A DNA stretch of 64,000 nt from Chitinophaga polysaccharea (GTDB lineage Bacteria; Bacteroidota; Bacteroidia; Chitinophagales; Chitinophagaceae). How positions within the stretch are numbered: the first letter of the stretch is position 1; each line of letters opens with the position of its first letter. Under the pieces are notes generated by a model that had not been told where the DNA came from, searched no databases, and was given only the letters and a program-made list of their open reading frames with translations. The DNA lies in NCBI RefSeq assembly GCF_007829335.1, contig NZ_VIWO01000001.1:186001-250000 (forward strand), written 5' to 3'. A program made the position numbers and the translations under genes. This document shows, piece by piece, positions 18,006-29,206 of this stretch.

Positions 18006-19184
18006 TTACCAGCCGGTGCGACTCTCCTCATCTCTCGGGCCCAGGTCAAAGGTCAGCGTAAACCTCAGGGTATTCGACAGCGGATTACGCTGAATACCGG
18101 TTCCGGAAGGCACCAGGTAAGAAAAATTCAGTCCGAAAATATCATACTTGACGCCGATCCCAGCAGTAAAGTACTTGCGATTTCCCTTGTATTTATTTTC
18201 GTTGAAATAACCCGCTCTTACCGCAAACTGCTGGTTATACCAATATTCCGCACCTACAGAATACATGAGTTCCTGCATTTCTTCCTTAAATCCTCCAGGC
18301 GCATCTGTAAAAGAGCTGAACATCCCCTGCAGGGTGCCTTTCTCTTTATATGCACCTGATGAATCCGGCGTGGGTACCATCAGCTTATTAATATCCAGCG
18401 CAAAAGTCAGCTGGTTGCTTTCATCCAGGGAAATGGTATAAGCCGTTCCTAAACCCAGGTTAGTGGGCAGGAAATCCTTGTTGGCAGCAGAACCCAGGTA
18501 GGAAATCTTGGTACCGATATTGGAAATAGCCATCCCGATGTTCAGCCGGTTTACCAACCCATCAGATTTTTCAAACTCTTTAGTATAAAATCCTGACAGA
18601 TCTACTGCGAAAGATTTACCTGCCTTGATAATACCATCGTTGGTACTCTGGCCTCCTGCGAGGTTGGAGTAAATATAGTGGCCGGTTAACCCGATAGAGA
18701 AGTGGTCAGACAACTTACGGGCATAACCTGCATCCAACGCAAACTCCCGCGGGTGGAAATCTCCATTGGGATTGCCAGTCAAGTCTGTGAAATTGATAGT
18801 TCCCAGGGAGAAATAACGTAAAGACCCCGATATGGCTTCTTTATCGTTTAATTTGGTATATCCGGTAAGACTGGCCAGGAAAACGTCATTCACCAGTTCT
18901 TTCAGCCAGGGAGTATAGGTAACTGCAAAGCCCGCATTTTTTTCTGCGAATGGCAGTTTGGAAAGGTTGTTATAAATAGAATATGCATCCGGTGAGAGTG
19001 CTACGCCCACATCGCCCATAGCACCACTTCGTGCATCCGGCGTAATTCTCAGAAAAGGGACGGCTGTATTTACAGCATTAGTACGTCCATCTGTCTGCCC
19101 CGGATTGGTGATTTGCGCTGAAACGTTAAAACTTATGAAAGTACCGTAAATGAACACGAAGCCCATTGTTACCTTTCGGATCAT
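18006..19184 (-). CDS. porV: type IX secretion outer-membrane protein PorV (LptO)
   Basis: PorV is the outer-membrane shuttle protein that carries type IX cargo from the SprA translocon to the PorU sortase. The 392-residue FadL-like barrel has a signal peptide ending VSAQ (about 25), then the PorV signature AVPFLRITPDARSGAMGDVGVALSP (about 43-67) and YNNLSKLPFAEK. The C-terminus has strands ending LRFTLTFDLG. It lies downstream of porU on the same strand (107 bases between) and ends in a terminator. Confidence 0.94.
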   Translation of the reverse strand: MIRKVTMGFVFIYGTFISFNVSAQITNPGQTDGRTNAVNTAVPFLRITPDARSGAMGDVGVALSPDAYSIYNNLSKLPFAEKNAGFAVTYTPWLKELVNDVFLASLTGYTKLNDKEAISGSLRYFSLGTINFTDLTGNPNGDFHPREFALDAGYARKLSDHFSIGLTGHYIYSNLAGGQSTNDGIIKAGKSFAVDLSGFYTKEFEKSDGLVNRLNIGMAISNIGTKISYLGSAANKDFLPTNLGLGTAYTISLDESNQLTFALDINKLMVPTPDSSGAYKEKGTLQGMFSSFTDAPGGFKEEMQELMYSVGAEYWYNQQFAVRAGYFNENKYKGNRKYFTAGIGVKYDIFGLNFSYLVPSGTGIQRNPLSNTLRFTLTFDLGPRDEESRTGW

Positions 19185-19291
19185 GCAGATTTTGTATTTG
19201 ATAAGGATGTAAAAATAATTTTATTTATTAATATAACATAGAAAGGGGTTTATTTGGGATATTGGTCAAAATATTACGCACTTTACATGGG

Positions 19292-22200
19292 CTACCATAA
19301 TACCAGTTTACCGCCTTTTGTCTGCGTTCTTTTCGTGGTCTTGATAATTAACCTGTACACGTACAGACCTGGAGATAGTTTTACTCCCGCATCATCACAA
19401 CCATCCCAGGGTATGCCATCATAACGACCAGTGACAGAAATTATTGTGCTGCGTAATGTTTTCACCAAGCGCCCCCCTACTGTATATACCTGCAGGGTCA
19501 GTTGTAATTCTTCTCCCTGCTGGTTATGCAAAAAGGTAAAACGTGTTGCATCATGAAAGGGGTTCGGATAATTCCTCACCTCTTCTACTGCCAGTGCTCC
19601 TTGTTCTGCTACTTTAAAATGGATAGTAGTGTTGCCAGCATTGTTATAAGTGTCCCATGCTTTAACAGTGATCCTATGCTCTCCAACGGGCAATCCGCCC
19701 AAAGGAAACAGTATACTTCCTTTCTTATAACTGTCCAAAGATGCCGCAAAATAATCATTTAACACAAAATATTCTGAACTATCCAGGATGGCTATAAGCC
19801 GATAGTCATCATTATTCCCGGAAATATCGATCCCGCTGCTGTCGGCCAGGTCTACCAGTAGTACCGGCGATGGCCCGGTAATATCCCCATTTTTAAAGCG
19901 CCGGTTATCCAACCAGGCTGTTATTAGGGGTCCGGCTACATCCTCGGCGGGGTTGGTTGCAAGGCCGGTCGTGGTAAAATGATCGAAATAGCCATTACCA
20001 TCCTGCCGGTCGTTACTCACGTAGTAACTAATCTTTCCGTTACCTGTACCCTCCCGGATGTCCCGTGGCGCCACAAATGTAAATGAAAACTTCCCCTGAG
20101 TCACTGTTTGCGTGCCCTGAAAAAGGACATTTTGCTGTACGACATACGCTGCTGGCTGGCTACCAGGATCATTTCCTCGTGTTTTTAGTTGGGCTGGCTG
20201 ATCGTACACAATAGTGTTCAGCGTGCCGCCGTAGGTATCCAGGGCCTTTCCTTGCGCATCGGCAATATGCCCTTTGATGGTGTAGGTTCCCAGCCCTTTG
20301 ATCGTATCCACAGCCCCATTCACCGCTTTCCCGTTAATAGAATCAGTCACCACCCGGTAGGCAGGAAAGGCCAGGGTGAGGGCCGGATCGCCAAGTAATT
20401 GGAACTTGCGGTTATTGATTACATCACTGGAGCTGCTGTTGGTCCGCTTTTTAGCCAGCATGGCGGCCATGCCCAGGGAGGGCATAGTACCATCGGCCAA
20501 TGGCGTAAAGGCAACGTCCAGGTAATTGGCATTCATTAATCGGTTGGAGGCAGCAAAAACGGCCCTGGTGGTAGTCATTAAGGCAATAGCCCCTCCAGAA
20601 TGCTGTAATAATACACGGTGCCCGAGAGAGGTAATCCCCGGGTCGTCGTATGGGGCAAAGTCGCAGGTGGCCGTGATAAATAAGGGAAGCTGCTGATCGT
20701 TATGCCAGTCATTAATGCTGGTAGCATCCATGATATTTTCTGCCGCCAGCCGGGAGTTGCTGCCATGCCCGGAATAGTTGAATACCAGGGTACCTTTATT
20801 GATACGCCTGGCTATGGCGGCATTAACTGCCGGAGCAATGGGACCGGCACTACCAGCTTCCTGGGGCCAGGCATCCAGGTATATTTTATCAATGTTGAGC
20901 TGTTGGGCACTACCAGCAATGACAGTGCTCATTTTCTCCCCATCTTCAAAATGCAGGTTATTATCTTCATCATCGGCTACCAGGGTTACCTGGTTGCGCC
21001 AGGGGCCAAAGGCAGCCGGTTGCCGGTAGCGAATAATTTTATCTACTGCCAGCGAGGCTTCCCCTATCGTGCGGGCCGGGATACGCCCGATGCCTATTTC
21101 CGGTAAATCCGGTATGTCCGTGCGGTTAATATCTCCACCATCTTTCAAAATCCCAAAATAATCATCAGTTACATACGACCGGATAGCATCCAGCGACGCC
21201 ATACTTTCCCAGGAGGGAACGTCGTTCGTATTATTCTTTACCCGCCAGCGGTAGTCATAAGACGCGGCACCAAACAACAACAGGTAGCGGGGCGCGGGGC
21301 CCCGGTCAGAAAACATCTTTATATAGTCACGCAACGCTGTAGGATCGGGCGTGCCGGCTCCAAACTCGTTATATACCTGGTCGATGGTAGCTACCTGTAC
21401 TGTCAGGTGGTCCATATCCCGGTGCAGGGCTGCTAATCTCTCCGCCGCACCTCTCAACGCAACGGTGGTGATGATAATCATATCGGCGGCCCCATTTCCA
21501 TGAAGGTCCTGGTTGGGAACGGCACCCACCAGTACAGGGGTCAGGGCAACTATTTCATTAAACGCGATGTATTCATGGAGGCGGTCATTTTTCCGGTTAA
21601 ACAGGAGGGAATCGCCCTGTAGCATACCGTTTACAGCTACGGGGTGTATAGGATCGGTAACATCCCATATTTTCGTTTGCCCGCCAGCGTTATACAGGGC
21701 CAGGGGGGTATAGGGAGAAGTGCCTGCAGTGGTACTGCGAAAATCTAGCATACCGTTAGGCGGTAATACGAGCGGGCAACGGGCCTGCACCTCCAGGTAG
21801 TCCAGCCAGCCCCGGTCATTGAGACTACCTGGGACAAAGGTCACTCCAATTTCCACCTGGGCCTGGGCCGCGGGAGCAGTACCCGTGCCCGTAGCCACAG
21901 TAGCCACCCCTTCAAAGATATTATCGGTCACCGGCAGCAGATACAGGCTGCTAATGGCGCTTGCCTGGTTAACGGTGGCATTAAAGGTACTCCCACTGCC
22001 ACCGCTGCGGGCGGCGGCCCGCATGGTCAGCGTTACTGGCCCGGCAGGTGTCGTGGGCAATATGAAACGGTAGTTACGCGACAACCCAATCACTTTACTA
22101 AACTCCTGCCCCCACCATTGCTTCCCGCTATTCAGGAAGTTAATGCTGTCCCGTTCGTAAAAGGCCCGGTAATCGAAGGTATTTTCCGGAATTCCGGGTT

Positions 22201-22699
22201 GTAAAGGTGTGTAATCGGATGATATACGGAGGCCATTGTCCATGGCCGTAATAAAATACCAGGCGGTGTCGGCATACAGGTTACGCTGATGGCTGAACAT
22301 ACCGGTTCCGGGGTCGTACTTCCAGCTATGTGGGCCGGGGGCATAAAAAAGCAGGTAGTCGTTGTCATCCAGGTAGCCATCACCGTTATCCTGTGCATAA
22401 AGCGCTACCTCGGGCAAATCGTCATAACGGGGGGAGCCGGTGGCTTCGTCCAGCATCTGTCCCCCTGTACCAAACAGGCGGATAGCCCCGGTGGGCAGGT
22501 GGGCGGCCATGCCCATACTTTTGAGCAGGGAGCCGGTTATTTTATAGACGCCAGGTTCGCTGACGGCCAGCTTATACCAGCTGCCACCGGTCAGCACGGT
22601 ATTTTTTTTATACTGCCTGGGGCTTTGCTGGGCATATGTTCTGGTTTCTCCCAGCAAAAAAATCAGGAACATCCCTATAAAAATATAATTGAGTTTCAT
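19292..22699 (-). CDS. porU: type IX secretion sortase PorU (gingipain-type C25 peptidase)
   Basis: PorU is the surface sortase that removes the type IX C-terminal signal and attaches cargo to A-LPS or an equivalent. The product is 1135 residues: a signal peptide (MKLNYIFIGMFLIFLLGE), an N-terminal beta region, then the C25 protease domain with catalytic His near 645 in NYSGHGSNS and Cys near 679 in TATCDF. It ends in a FlgD/Por-secretion-tail-like domain (YPNPFHDATRF, SPGLYVYRL). The ATG at 22699 was chosen because it begins the signal peptide. The frame extends to 22840 with non-signal sequence. It is divergent from gldJ and upstream of porV. Confidence 0.94.
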   Translation of the reverse strand: MKLNYIFIGMFLIFLLGETRTYAQQSPRQYKKNTVLTGGSWYKLAVSEPGVYKITGSLLKSMGMAAHLPTGAIRLFGTGGQMLDEATGSPRYDDLPEVALYAQDNGDGYLDDNDYLLFYAPGPHSWKYDPGTGMFSHQRNLYADTAWYFITAMDNGLRISSDYTPLQPGIPENTFDYRAFYERDSINFLNSGKQWWGQEFSKVIGLSRNYRFILPTTPAGPVTLTMRAAARSGGSGSTFNATVNQASAISSLYLLPVTDNIFEGVATVATGTGTAPAAQAQVEIGVTFVPGSLNDRGWLDYLEVQARCPLVLPPNGMLDFRSTTAGTSPYTPLALYNAGGQTKIWDVTDPIHPVAVNGMLQGDSLLFNRKNDRLHEYIAFNEIVALTPVLVGAVPNQDLHGNGAADMIIITTVALRGAAERLAALHRDMDHLTVQVATIDQVYNEFGAGTPDPTALRDYIKMFSDRGPAPRYLLLFGAASYDYRWRVKNNTNDVPSWESMASLDAIRSYVTDDYFGILKDGGDINRTDIPDLPEIGIGRIPARTIGEASLAVDKIIRYRQPAAFGPWRNQVTLVADDEDNNLHFEDGEKMSTVIAGSAQQLNIDKIYLDAWPQEAGSAGPIAPAVNAAIARRINKGTLVFNYSGHGSNSRLAAENIMDATSINDWHNDQQLPLFITATCDFAPYDDPGITSLGHRVLLQHSGGAIALMTTTRAVFAASNRLMNANYLDVAFTPLADGTMPSLGMAAMLAKKRTNSSSSDVINNRKFQLLGDPALTLAFPAYRVVTDSINGKAVNGAVDTIKGLGTYTIKGHIADAQGKALDTYGGTLNTIVYDQPAQLKTRGNDPGSQPAAYVVQQNVLFQGTQTVTQGKFSFTFVAPRDIREGTGNGKISYYVSNDRQDGNGYFDHFTTTGLATNPAEDVAGPLITAWLDNRRFKNGDITGPSPVLLVDLADSSGIDISGNNDDYRLIAILDSSEYFVLNDYFAASLDSYKKGSILFPLGGLPVGEHRITVKAWDTYNNAGNTTIHFKVAEQGALAVEEVRNYPNPFHDATRFTFLHNQQGEELQLTLQVYTVGGRLVKTLRSTIISVTGRYDGIPWDGCDDAGVKLSPGLYVYRLIIKTTKRTQTKGGKLVLW

Positions 22700-22784
22700 T
22701 ATCTTAATCGCCGTTTTTCGGCCAGTTGATTTAGAAGACCCTTTATCAGCGGGGACGATTGGCAGCAAATTACAAATTAATTTT

Positions 22785-22815
22785 TTTCGCCATAAAATAA
22801 AAAAGAGTACATTTG
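22785..22815 (+). promoter_or_regulatory. candidate promoter of gldJ
   Basis: TTTC (22785-22788, one change from TTTG), 19 bases, then TACATTTG (22808-22815), an exact TAnnTTTG. The start point would be near 22821 and the leader about 32 bases. Confidence 0.55.
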
Positions 22816-22852
22816 CGTTTACTGTAAATATACTAGACAAAAGCTGTATCGC

Positions 22853-24403
22853 ATGCGTAGATTAACCTCTTTATCATTGCTCGTAGGTACCAGCGTAATG
22901 CTATCCATGAGTGCCTGTCACAAAGACGGCGGGGGACTTTTCGGTAAGAAGAAGTCGGCTTCTTCTGCTACCGGCTGGAACTATAACGACCAGAAAATGG
23001 GCGGTTTCAGCGTAGCAAAGAACGTAAACCAGCAAACAGGCCCTGGTCTTGTTTTCGTGCAGGGCGGTACCTTTGCCATGGGAGCAACGGAACAGGACGT
23101 AATGGGCGACTGGAACAATATTCCACGTCGTATTACTGTTTCCTCCTTTTACATCGACGAATCGGAAGTAGCCAACATACACTACCGCGAATATCTCTAC
23201 TGGTTGAACCGCGTTTACGGCGAGTCATTCCCGGATGTATACCGTAACGCGTTGCCAGATACCCTGGTATGGCGTAGTGAGCTGGCCTACAACGAGCCAC
23301 TGGTGGAATATTATTTCCGTCACCCGGCATATAACGACTATCCGGTAGTAGGCGTTACCTGGAAACAGGCAACCGACTACTGTAAATGGCGTTCCAACCG
23401 TGTAAACGAAAAACTGCTGATGGACAAAGGCCTGCTCTCCAAGGCAGACGTGAACAACCAGTCAGACGATAATACTTTCGACACCAAATCATATACTGCC
23501 GGTTTATACGAAGGTACTCCCGGTAAAATGTCTAAAGGCACCAAAGGCCAGTTCAAAAATGCGGACGGAACTCCCCGTAACGCTGCCTTTGAAGATGGTA
23601 TCATGTTGCCTAACTACCGTCTCCCAACAGAAGCTGAATGGGAATACGCTGCACTGGGTTACATTGGTCAAAACCCTGGCCCTTCTAAAAAAGAAGGCAA
23701 ACACGGGGAAGAGCTGATCATGAACAAACAGGTATACTCCTGGGGAACCAACACCAGCGGTTTACGTGATATCCGACGTGGTACCATGCAGGGCCAGTTC
23801 CTGGCCAACTTCAAGCGTGGTTCCGGTGATAACATGGGTGTGGCCGGTGGTTTGAACGACCGTGCTTCTATCCCTGGTCCTATCCGCTCATTTTATCCAA
23901 ACACTTTCGGTATCTACAATATGTCAGGTAACGTAGCAGAATGGGTACTCGACGTATACAGACCACTGAACCCGATCGATGGAGAAGACTTCAACTACTA
24001 TCGTGGTAACAAATTCCAGACTGTTTACCAGAACGAAAATAAAGAGTTCGAAAAAGATAGCTTAGGTCACCTGAAAATGCGCGATGTAACAGACGAAGAA
24101 AGTGCTAACCGTCTTAACTATCAGAAAGGGGATGTAATCAACTATCTCGATGGTGACTCCCTCTCCCAGGTTGAATATGGTTACGGTATCACCTCCCTCA
24201 TCAACGATAAATCACACGTGGTGAAAGGTGGTAGCTGGAACGACCGTGCTTACTGGCTTTCCCCTGGTACGCGCCGTTACATGCAGGAAGACATGGCCAC
24301 TAATACCGTTGGCTTCCGTTGCGCTATGGACCGTGTAGGTAGTCCGGAAGGTAACAAGTTTAAAACAGGTAACCTGTTTAAGAAACAACGCCAGAAAAGA
24401 TAA
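22853..24403 (+). CDS. gldJ: gliding/type IX lipoprotein GldJ
   Basis: A 516-residue lipoprotein with a lipobox (MLSMSAC, Cys about 22) and a formylglycine-generating-enzyme/sulfatase-modifying fold. Signatures include FVQGGTFAMGATEQD (about 72-86), YIDESEVANIHYREYL, PVVGVTWKQATDYC, LPTEAEWEYAA and the C-terminal KGGSWNDRAYWLSPG and GFRCAMD. GldJ and its relative GldK are structural parts of the gliding/secretion apparatus and have no known sulfatase-activating role. GldJ is preferred because gldL, gldM and gldN do not follow, and because gldJ is the known neighbour of porU and porV in Flavobacterium. Here it is transcribed away from porU. Confidence 0.88.
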   Translation: MRRLTSLSLLVGTSVMLSMSACHKDGGGLFGKKKSASSATGWNYNDQKMGGFSVAKNVNQQTGPGLVFVQGGTFAMGATEQDVMGDWNNIPRRITVSSFYIDESEVANIHYREYLYWLNRVYGESFPDVYRNALPDTLVWRSELAYNEPLVEYYFRHPAYNDYPVVGVTWKQATDYCKWRSNRVNEKLLMDKGLLSKADVNNQSDDNTFDTKSYTAGLYEGTPGKMSKGTKGQFKNADGTPRNAAFEDGIMLPNYRLPTEAEWEYAALGYIGQNPGPSKKEGKHGEELIMNKQVYSWGTNTSGLRDIRRGTMQGQFLANFKRGSGDNMGVAGGLNDRASIPGPIRSFYPNTFGIYNMSGNVAEWVLDVYRPLNPIDGEDFNYYRGNKFQTVYQNENKEFEKDSLGHLKMRDVTDEESANRLNYQKGDVINYLDGDSLSQVEYGYGITSLINDKSHVVKGGSWNDRAYWLSPGTRRYMQEDMATNTVGFRCAMDRVGSPEGNKFKTGNLFKKQRQKR

Positions 24404-24420
24404 TACTTAGTATAAGAAAT

Positions 24421-24458
24421 AAAAAGAGCGAAGATGATATCATCTTCGCTCTTTTTTT
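24421..24458. terminator. bidirectional terminator between gldJ and bcp
   Basis: Perfect 18-bp palindromic arms with no spacer: 24421-24438 and 24439-24456 (AAAAAGAGCGAAGATGAT and its complement). T-runs lie on both strands. The hairpin itself would open a few central bases to form a loop. Confidence 0.9.
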
Positions 24459-24476
24459 ATAGCTTTTATCACCGGG

Positions 24477-24941
24477 TTATTTCCACAGTTCCAGGATTTC
24501 TTCCGTATGATTTTTAGTGTCGGGCTTTTTGATGATATGTGCAATCACGCCTTTCTCATCAATCAAAAAAGTGGTGCGATGAATACCATCGTATACTCTT
24601 CCCATCATTTGTTTTTCACCCCATACACCGTACTGGTTCACAATCTTCCTATCTTCATCGGCAAGTAAGGTAAATGGCAGCTCATATTTTTCAATGAACT
24701 TCTGGTGACTTTGTTCGCTGTCGGTGCTCACACCCACTACCACATATCCTTTTTTCAACAATGCTGTATAGTTGTCACGCAGATTGCATGCCTGGGCAGT
24801 ACATCCCGGTGTCATATCTTTCGGATAAAAATATAACACCACCCGCTTTCCTTTAAAATCTGCCAGGGATACGGTTTTGCCATGCTGATCTTTTCCTTTA
24901 AAAACAGGGGCTTTATCGCCTTCTTTCAAGTTTTCCACCAT
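24477..24941 (-). CDS. bcp: thioredoxin-dependent peroxiredoxin, Bcp/PrxQ type
   Basis: Reduces hydrogen peroxide and organic peroxides using thioredoxin. The 154-residue protein has the PrxQ motif DMTPGCTAQACNLRD, with the peroxidatic Cys near 47 and the resolving Cys five residues later, the atypical 2-Cys arrangement of Bcp. FYPKD precedes it and GVSTDSEQSHQKF follows. It is downstream of the M23 peptidase gene on the same strand (29 bases) and shares a terminator with gldJ. Confidence 0.94.
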   Translation of the reverse strand: MVENLKEGDKAPVFKGKDQHGKTVSLADFKGKRVVLYFYPKDMTPGCTAQACNLRDNYTALLKKGYVVVGVSTDSEQSHQKFIEKYELPFTLLADEDRKIVNQYGVWGEKQMMGRVYDGIHRTTFLIDEKGVIAHIIKKPDTKNHTEEILELWK

Positions 24942-24970
24942 ATATAAGAGTTTAGGTTTCCAGTGTTCAA

Positions 24971-26659
24971 TTACCTTTTAAAAGACAAACGGTAAGTGCC
25001 TTCATTTCCGGCCACATCGGTCACTTTCATCACCAGTACATGTGTTCCTGGCTGACAATGCTCGTCAAACGTATAGGTAAGTACGTTACCTCTGCGTGAA
25101 AACAACAGCCATTTGCCATCCAGCTCTGCGCGGTAGCGCTGAATACCACTGGCATCGTTCATGGCAAAGGCAATCTTCGTCGCTTTGGCGAGGTTAGCCC
25201 CAGGCTTTACACCCAATGGCGTTACTTTGGGCGCAATTGTATCCACTTCCAGGTGGAAGTTGCCAAAGTCGCGGAAAGTGCCTTTATACCAGCCATTTTC
25301 CAGTGTGGTTCCAGAAGTGCTGCTTCCCATACCTTCCCGCACCATTACCACCTTTGATTGCAGCTGCTCCGGTACTGACCTGGATGAGCGCATACGTACG
25401 CCAAAGAAATCATGTATGGGTACCAGTGGCGTATGCAGGTGGAAAATATTGGAATAAGCCTTGGGGCTTGTTGCCGGTGTTTCCAGGTAGTTGAAACAAA
25501 TTTTATCGTATAGCGCATCTTCATCGAGGTAAAACTCTACCTGGTTATTTTCAAATATGTTCCGGGAATCGGGGTACATCGTATTGGCGCAAGGCTTCTC
25601 GGCCGGCTCCGGGCCACCCTGCTGTAGGGCCAGTTTCACGGTGGAGGTATTACCATAGGCATCTTTCACCAACAGCTTCACATCATGAACTGCGCCATCT
25701 TCCAGCGAAATGGTGCCATCCCCCTTTACATCGTGATAAATATCCAGTTTGTTGCCAGGCAAGGAAAAGAGCAGCTGGTAGTATGGACCGCCACCTTTCT
25801 TTATTTTATAATCGATATGTGCATTCAGGTAACGGGTTTCATCGTAACCAATATTATCCAGCTGGAAATCGATATCCGGCTCATTGCGCTGGTAAAGGGT
25901 TACCTCATAAATACCGTAAATATTGCCGGTATTCATGCGGTCTACCGCACTAATGCCCAAAGCTGCTTTGCTGGCGTTAATCTTAATGACAGGTTGCGCC
26001 GTTACATACTCGCCTCCTGCCTTCTTTACCGCCAGGGTAATAGGTTGTTGTTCATAGATGCTTTTCTCCCGGTCGTACACAGCGATGCGGTATACGTCGG
26101 GGGCATGCGTATCTGCGATGTCAAAGCCGAACAGCAGCGGGTTTAGCGGTTTTTCCGTTTGGGTATTCCTGATTTCAAAATGAAGATGCGGACCGGCCGA
26201 CCCTCCGGTGTTGCCGCTCCAGGCCACAAAATCGCCTTTCTTTATGGGAAACATACCGGCAGGGATAACAAGGTCGCTGGCCCAGCTCTCGGCCTGGTAC
26301 TGCTGCTTTTTCACGTATTGCTGCAGGGCTGGAAAAAAAGCGTTCAGGTGAGCGTATACCGTCGTATATCCGTTGGGGTGAGTAATGTATAATACATTAC
26401 CAAACCCGGTATGTGAAACACCGACGCGGCTTACGTATCCATCTGCTGCCGCATGGACCGGCAGGTTCTCCCTTTGTTGGGTTTTGATATCCATTCCCGA
26501 ATGGAAGTGATTAGGTCGCAGTTCTCCAAAGTTACCAGCCAGTTCAATGGGAATATTCAAAGGATTTCTGAAATAGCCCTGCGGGTAGTCTTTTACCGGA
26601 ATAGATTGCGCCTGTAACAGTTGCGGTAGCAAACAAAATAGGCCGATGACTCTCTTCAT
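24971..26659 (-). CDS. secreted M23 family zinc endopeptidase with intact active site
   Basis: A 562-residue exported peptidoglycan endopeptidase candidate. The signal peptide (MKRVIGLFCLLPQLLQAQ) is followed by the M23 domain at the N-terminus. HFHSGMD (about 53-59) gives the first His/Asp zinc pair and GPHLHFEI (about 155-162) gives the H-x-H. TVYAHLN lies between them. All ligands are present, unlike the two EnvC-like proteins. The remaining 350 residues are beta-rich, with a terminal Ig-like module (LKVTDVAGNEG pattern). The ATG at 26659 begins the signal peptide and an in-frame ATG lies three codons upstream. The likely role is wall remodelling in the periplasm. Confidence 0.88.
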   Translation of the reverse strand: MKRVIGLFCLLPQLLQAQSIPVKDYPQGYFRNPLNIPIELAGNFGELRPNHFHSGMDIKTQQRENLPVHAAADGYVSRVGVSHTGFGNVLYITHPNGYTTVYAHLNAFFPALQQYVKKQQYQAESWASDLVIPAGMFPIKKGDFVAWSGNTGGSAGPHLHFEIRNTQTEKPLNPLLFGFDIADTHAPDVYRIAVYDREKSIYEQQPITLAVKKAGGEYVTAQPVIKINASKAALGISAVDRMNTGNIYGIYEVTLYQRNEPDIDFQLDNIGYDETRYLNAHIDYKIKKGGGPYYQLLFSLPGNKLDIYHDVKGDGTISLEDGAVHDVKLLVKDAYGNTSTVKLALQQGGPEPAEKPCANTMYPDSRNIFENNQVEFYLDEDALYDKICFNYLETPATSPKAYSNIFHLHTPLVPIHDFFGVRMRSSRSVPEQLQSKVVMVREGMGSSTSGTTLENGWYKGTFRDFGNFHLEVDTIAPKVTPLGVKPGANLAKATKIAFAMNDASGIQRYRAELDGKWLLFSRRGNVLTYTFDEHCQPGTHVLVMKVTDVAGNEGTYRLSFKR

Positions 26660-26818
26660 AATATGCAAATGTAGGAAAAAGGGAAAAGGTTATGTGTCCT
26701 TCACACTTACCAATTACTGCCGGCGGGCGAAGCGGCTTGCTGCTGCTGCATATACGGGAGCTTTATACTTTATCCTCTTTTTATAGTACATTAGTTGCCG
26801 CAAAACGTGCAAGCATAC

Positions 26819-27733
26819 ATGTCTATCCAGGTATCAGAACTCAGTAAAGTATATGGCGAACAACGGGCGGTGGATGCCATTTCCTTCACACTTAAAAAAG
26901 GGGAAATTACCGGCTTCCTGGGGCCGAATGGCGCGGGGAAATCTACTACCATGAAAATGATCACCGGTTTTTTGCCGCCTACCAGCGGGAAGGCCAGTGT
27001 ATGTGGATTTGATATTGTTACTGAATCACTGGAAGTACGTAAAAGAGTAGGTTATCTGCCGGAGTCCAATCCCTTGTATTACGATATGTATATCAGGGAA
27101 TTCCTGGAATTCGTGGCGGGCATCCACCAGTTAGGGAAAGCAGGTGCACAGCGGATTACAGAGGTAATCCGGTTAACGGGGCTCCAGCCGGAGCAACATA
27201 AGAAAATCGGCGCTTTGTCCAATGGGTATAAGCAACGGGTAGGGCTTGCACAGGCGCTCTTGCACGATCCGGAGGTGCTGATACTGGACGAACCCACTAC
27301 CGGGCTGGATCCTAACCAGTTGGCAGATATCCGCCAGCTGATCAAAGAGCTGGGTGCCAACAAGACGGTGATCCTCTCTACCCACATTATGCAGGAGGTA
27401 GAAGCCCTCTGCGACCGGGTTATTATCATCAATAAAGGGAAAATTATTGCCGATGACAAGTTATCCCTGTTACAGCAGCAAAATGGCTCCCAGGGTTATT
27501 TAATGGTTACATTTGGCGAGCCCGTTACAGCAGCCGAACTGATGACAATAGGTGGTATTAGCCACGTGGTGGCCAGGGAAGACCATAGCTGGCAATTATT
27601 TACCGGGGAAGTGGACGAGGTAAGAAAAAACCTCTTACAATTTGCTTTGATTAATAACCGGAACATACTTTCTTTGCAGAGCAATTCACAAAGCCTGGAA
27701 ACCATATTCCGGGAACTGACGAAAAGTGCTTAG
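26819..27733 (+). CDS. gldA: gliding-associated ABC transporter ATP-binding protein GldA
   Basis: A 304-residue ABC ATPase. Walker A is GPNGAGKST (about 38), the signature loop is LSNGYKQRVGLAQ (about 133), and Walker B is VLILDEPTTGLDP (about 155). An H-loop STHIMQEVE follows. The LSNGYKQR loop and overall length match GldA, which acts with GldF/GldG in gliding bacteria. Those membrane partners are not adjacent here, so a generic ABC-2 type ATPase is the alternative. The ATG at 26819 is preferred over a TTG at 26795. Confidence 0.82.
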   Translation: MSIQVSELSKVYGEQRAVDAISFTLKKGEITGFLGPNGAGKSTTMKMITGFLPPTSGKASVCGFDIVTESLEVRKRVGYLPESNPLYYDMYIREFLEFVAGIHQLGKAGAQRITEVIRLTGLQPEQHKKIGALSNGYKQRVGLAQALLHDPEVLILDEPTTGLDPNQLADIRQLIKELGANKTVILSTHIMQEVEALCDRVIIINKGKIIADDKLSLLQQQNGSQGYLMVTFGEPVTAAELMTIGGISHVVAREDHSWQLFTGEVDEVRKNLLQFALINNRNILSLQSNSQSLETIFRELTKSA

Positions 27734-27799
27734 CCTTTGGTCGCCTTTAGCCCTGGTCTTACTCGCCCGCTAAAACGCTAAGCGCTGAGAAACAAATAA

Positions 27800-29116
<1,317 letters not shown>

Positions 29117-29134
29117 TCCCCCGGGAGCAATCCT

Positions 29135-29188
29135 ATTACGAATTACAAAGGGCGTATTATTGTAAATACGTCATTTGTAATTCGTAAT
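29135..29188. terminator. long hairpin after eno
   Basis: Outer 15-bp arms ATTACGAATTACAAA (29135-29149) and their exact complement (29174-29188), plus an inner 6-bp stem CGTATT/AATACG (29153-29158 and 29165-29170). It is AT-rich, without a classic GC stem and U tract, so termination is probable but not certain. Confidence 0.55.
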
Positions 29189-29206
29189 TCTTTAGTAAAT
29201 TGCCTT

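Noticed and set aside
19292..22699. Frameshift or broken PorU
   Set aside because: The frame is continuous from signal peptide to C-terminal domain with His and Cys of the active site present.
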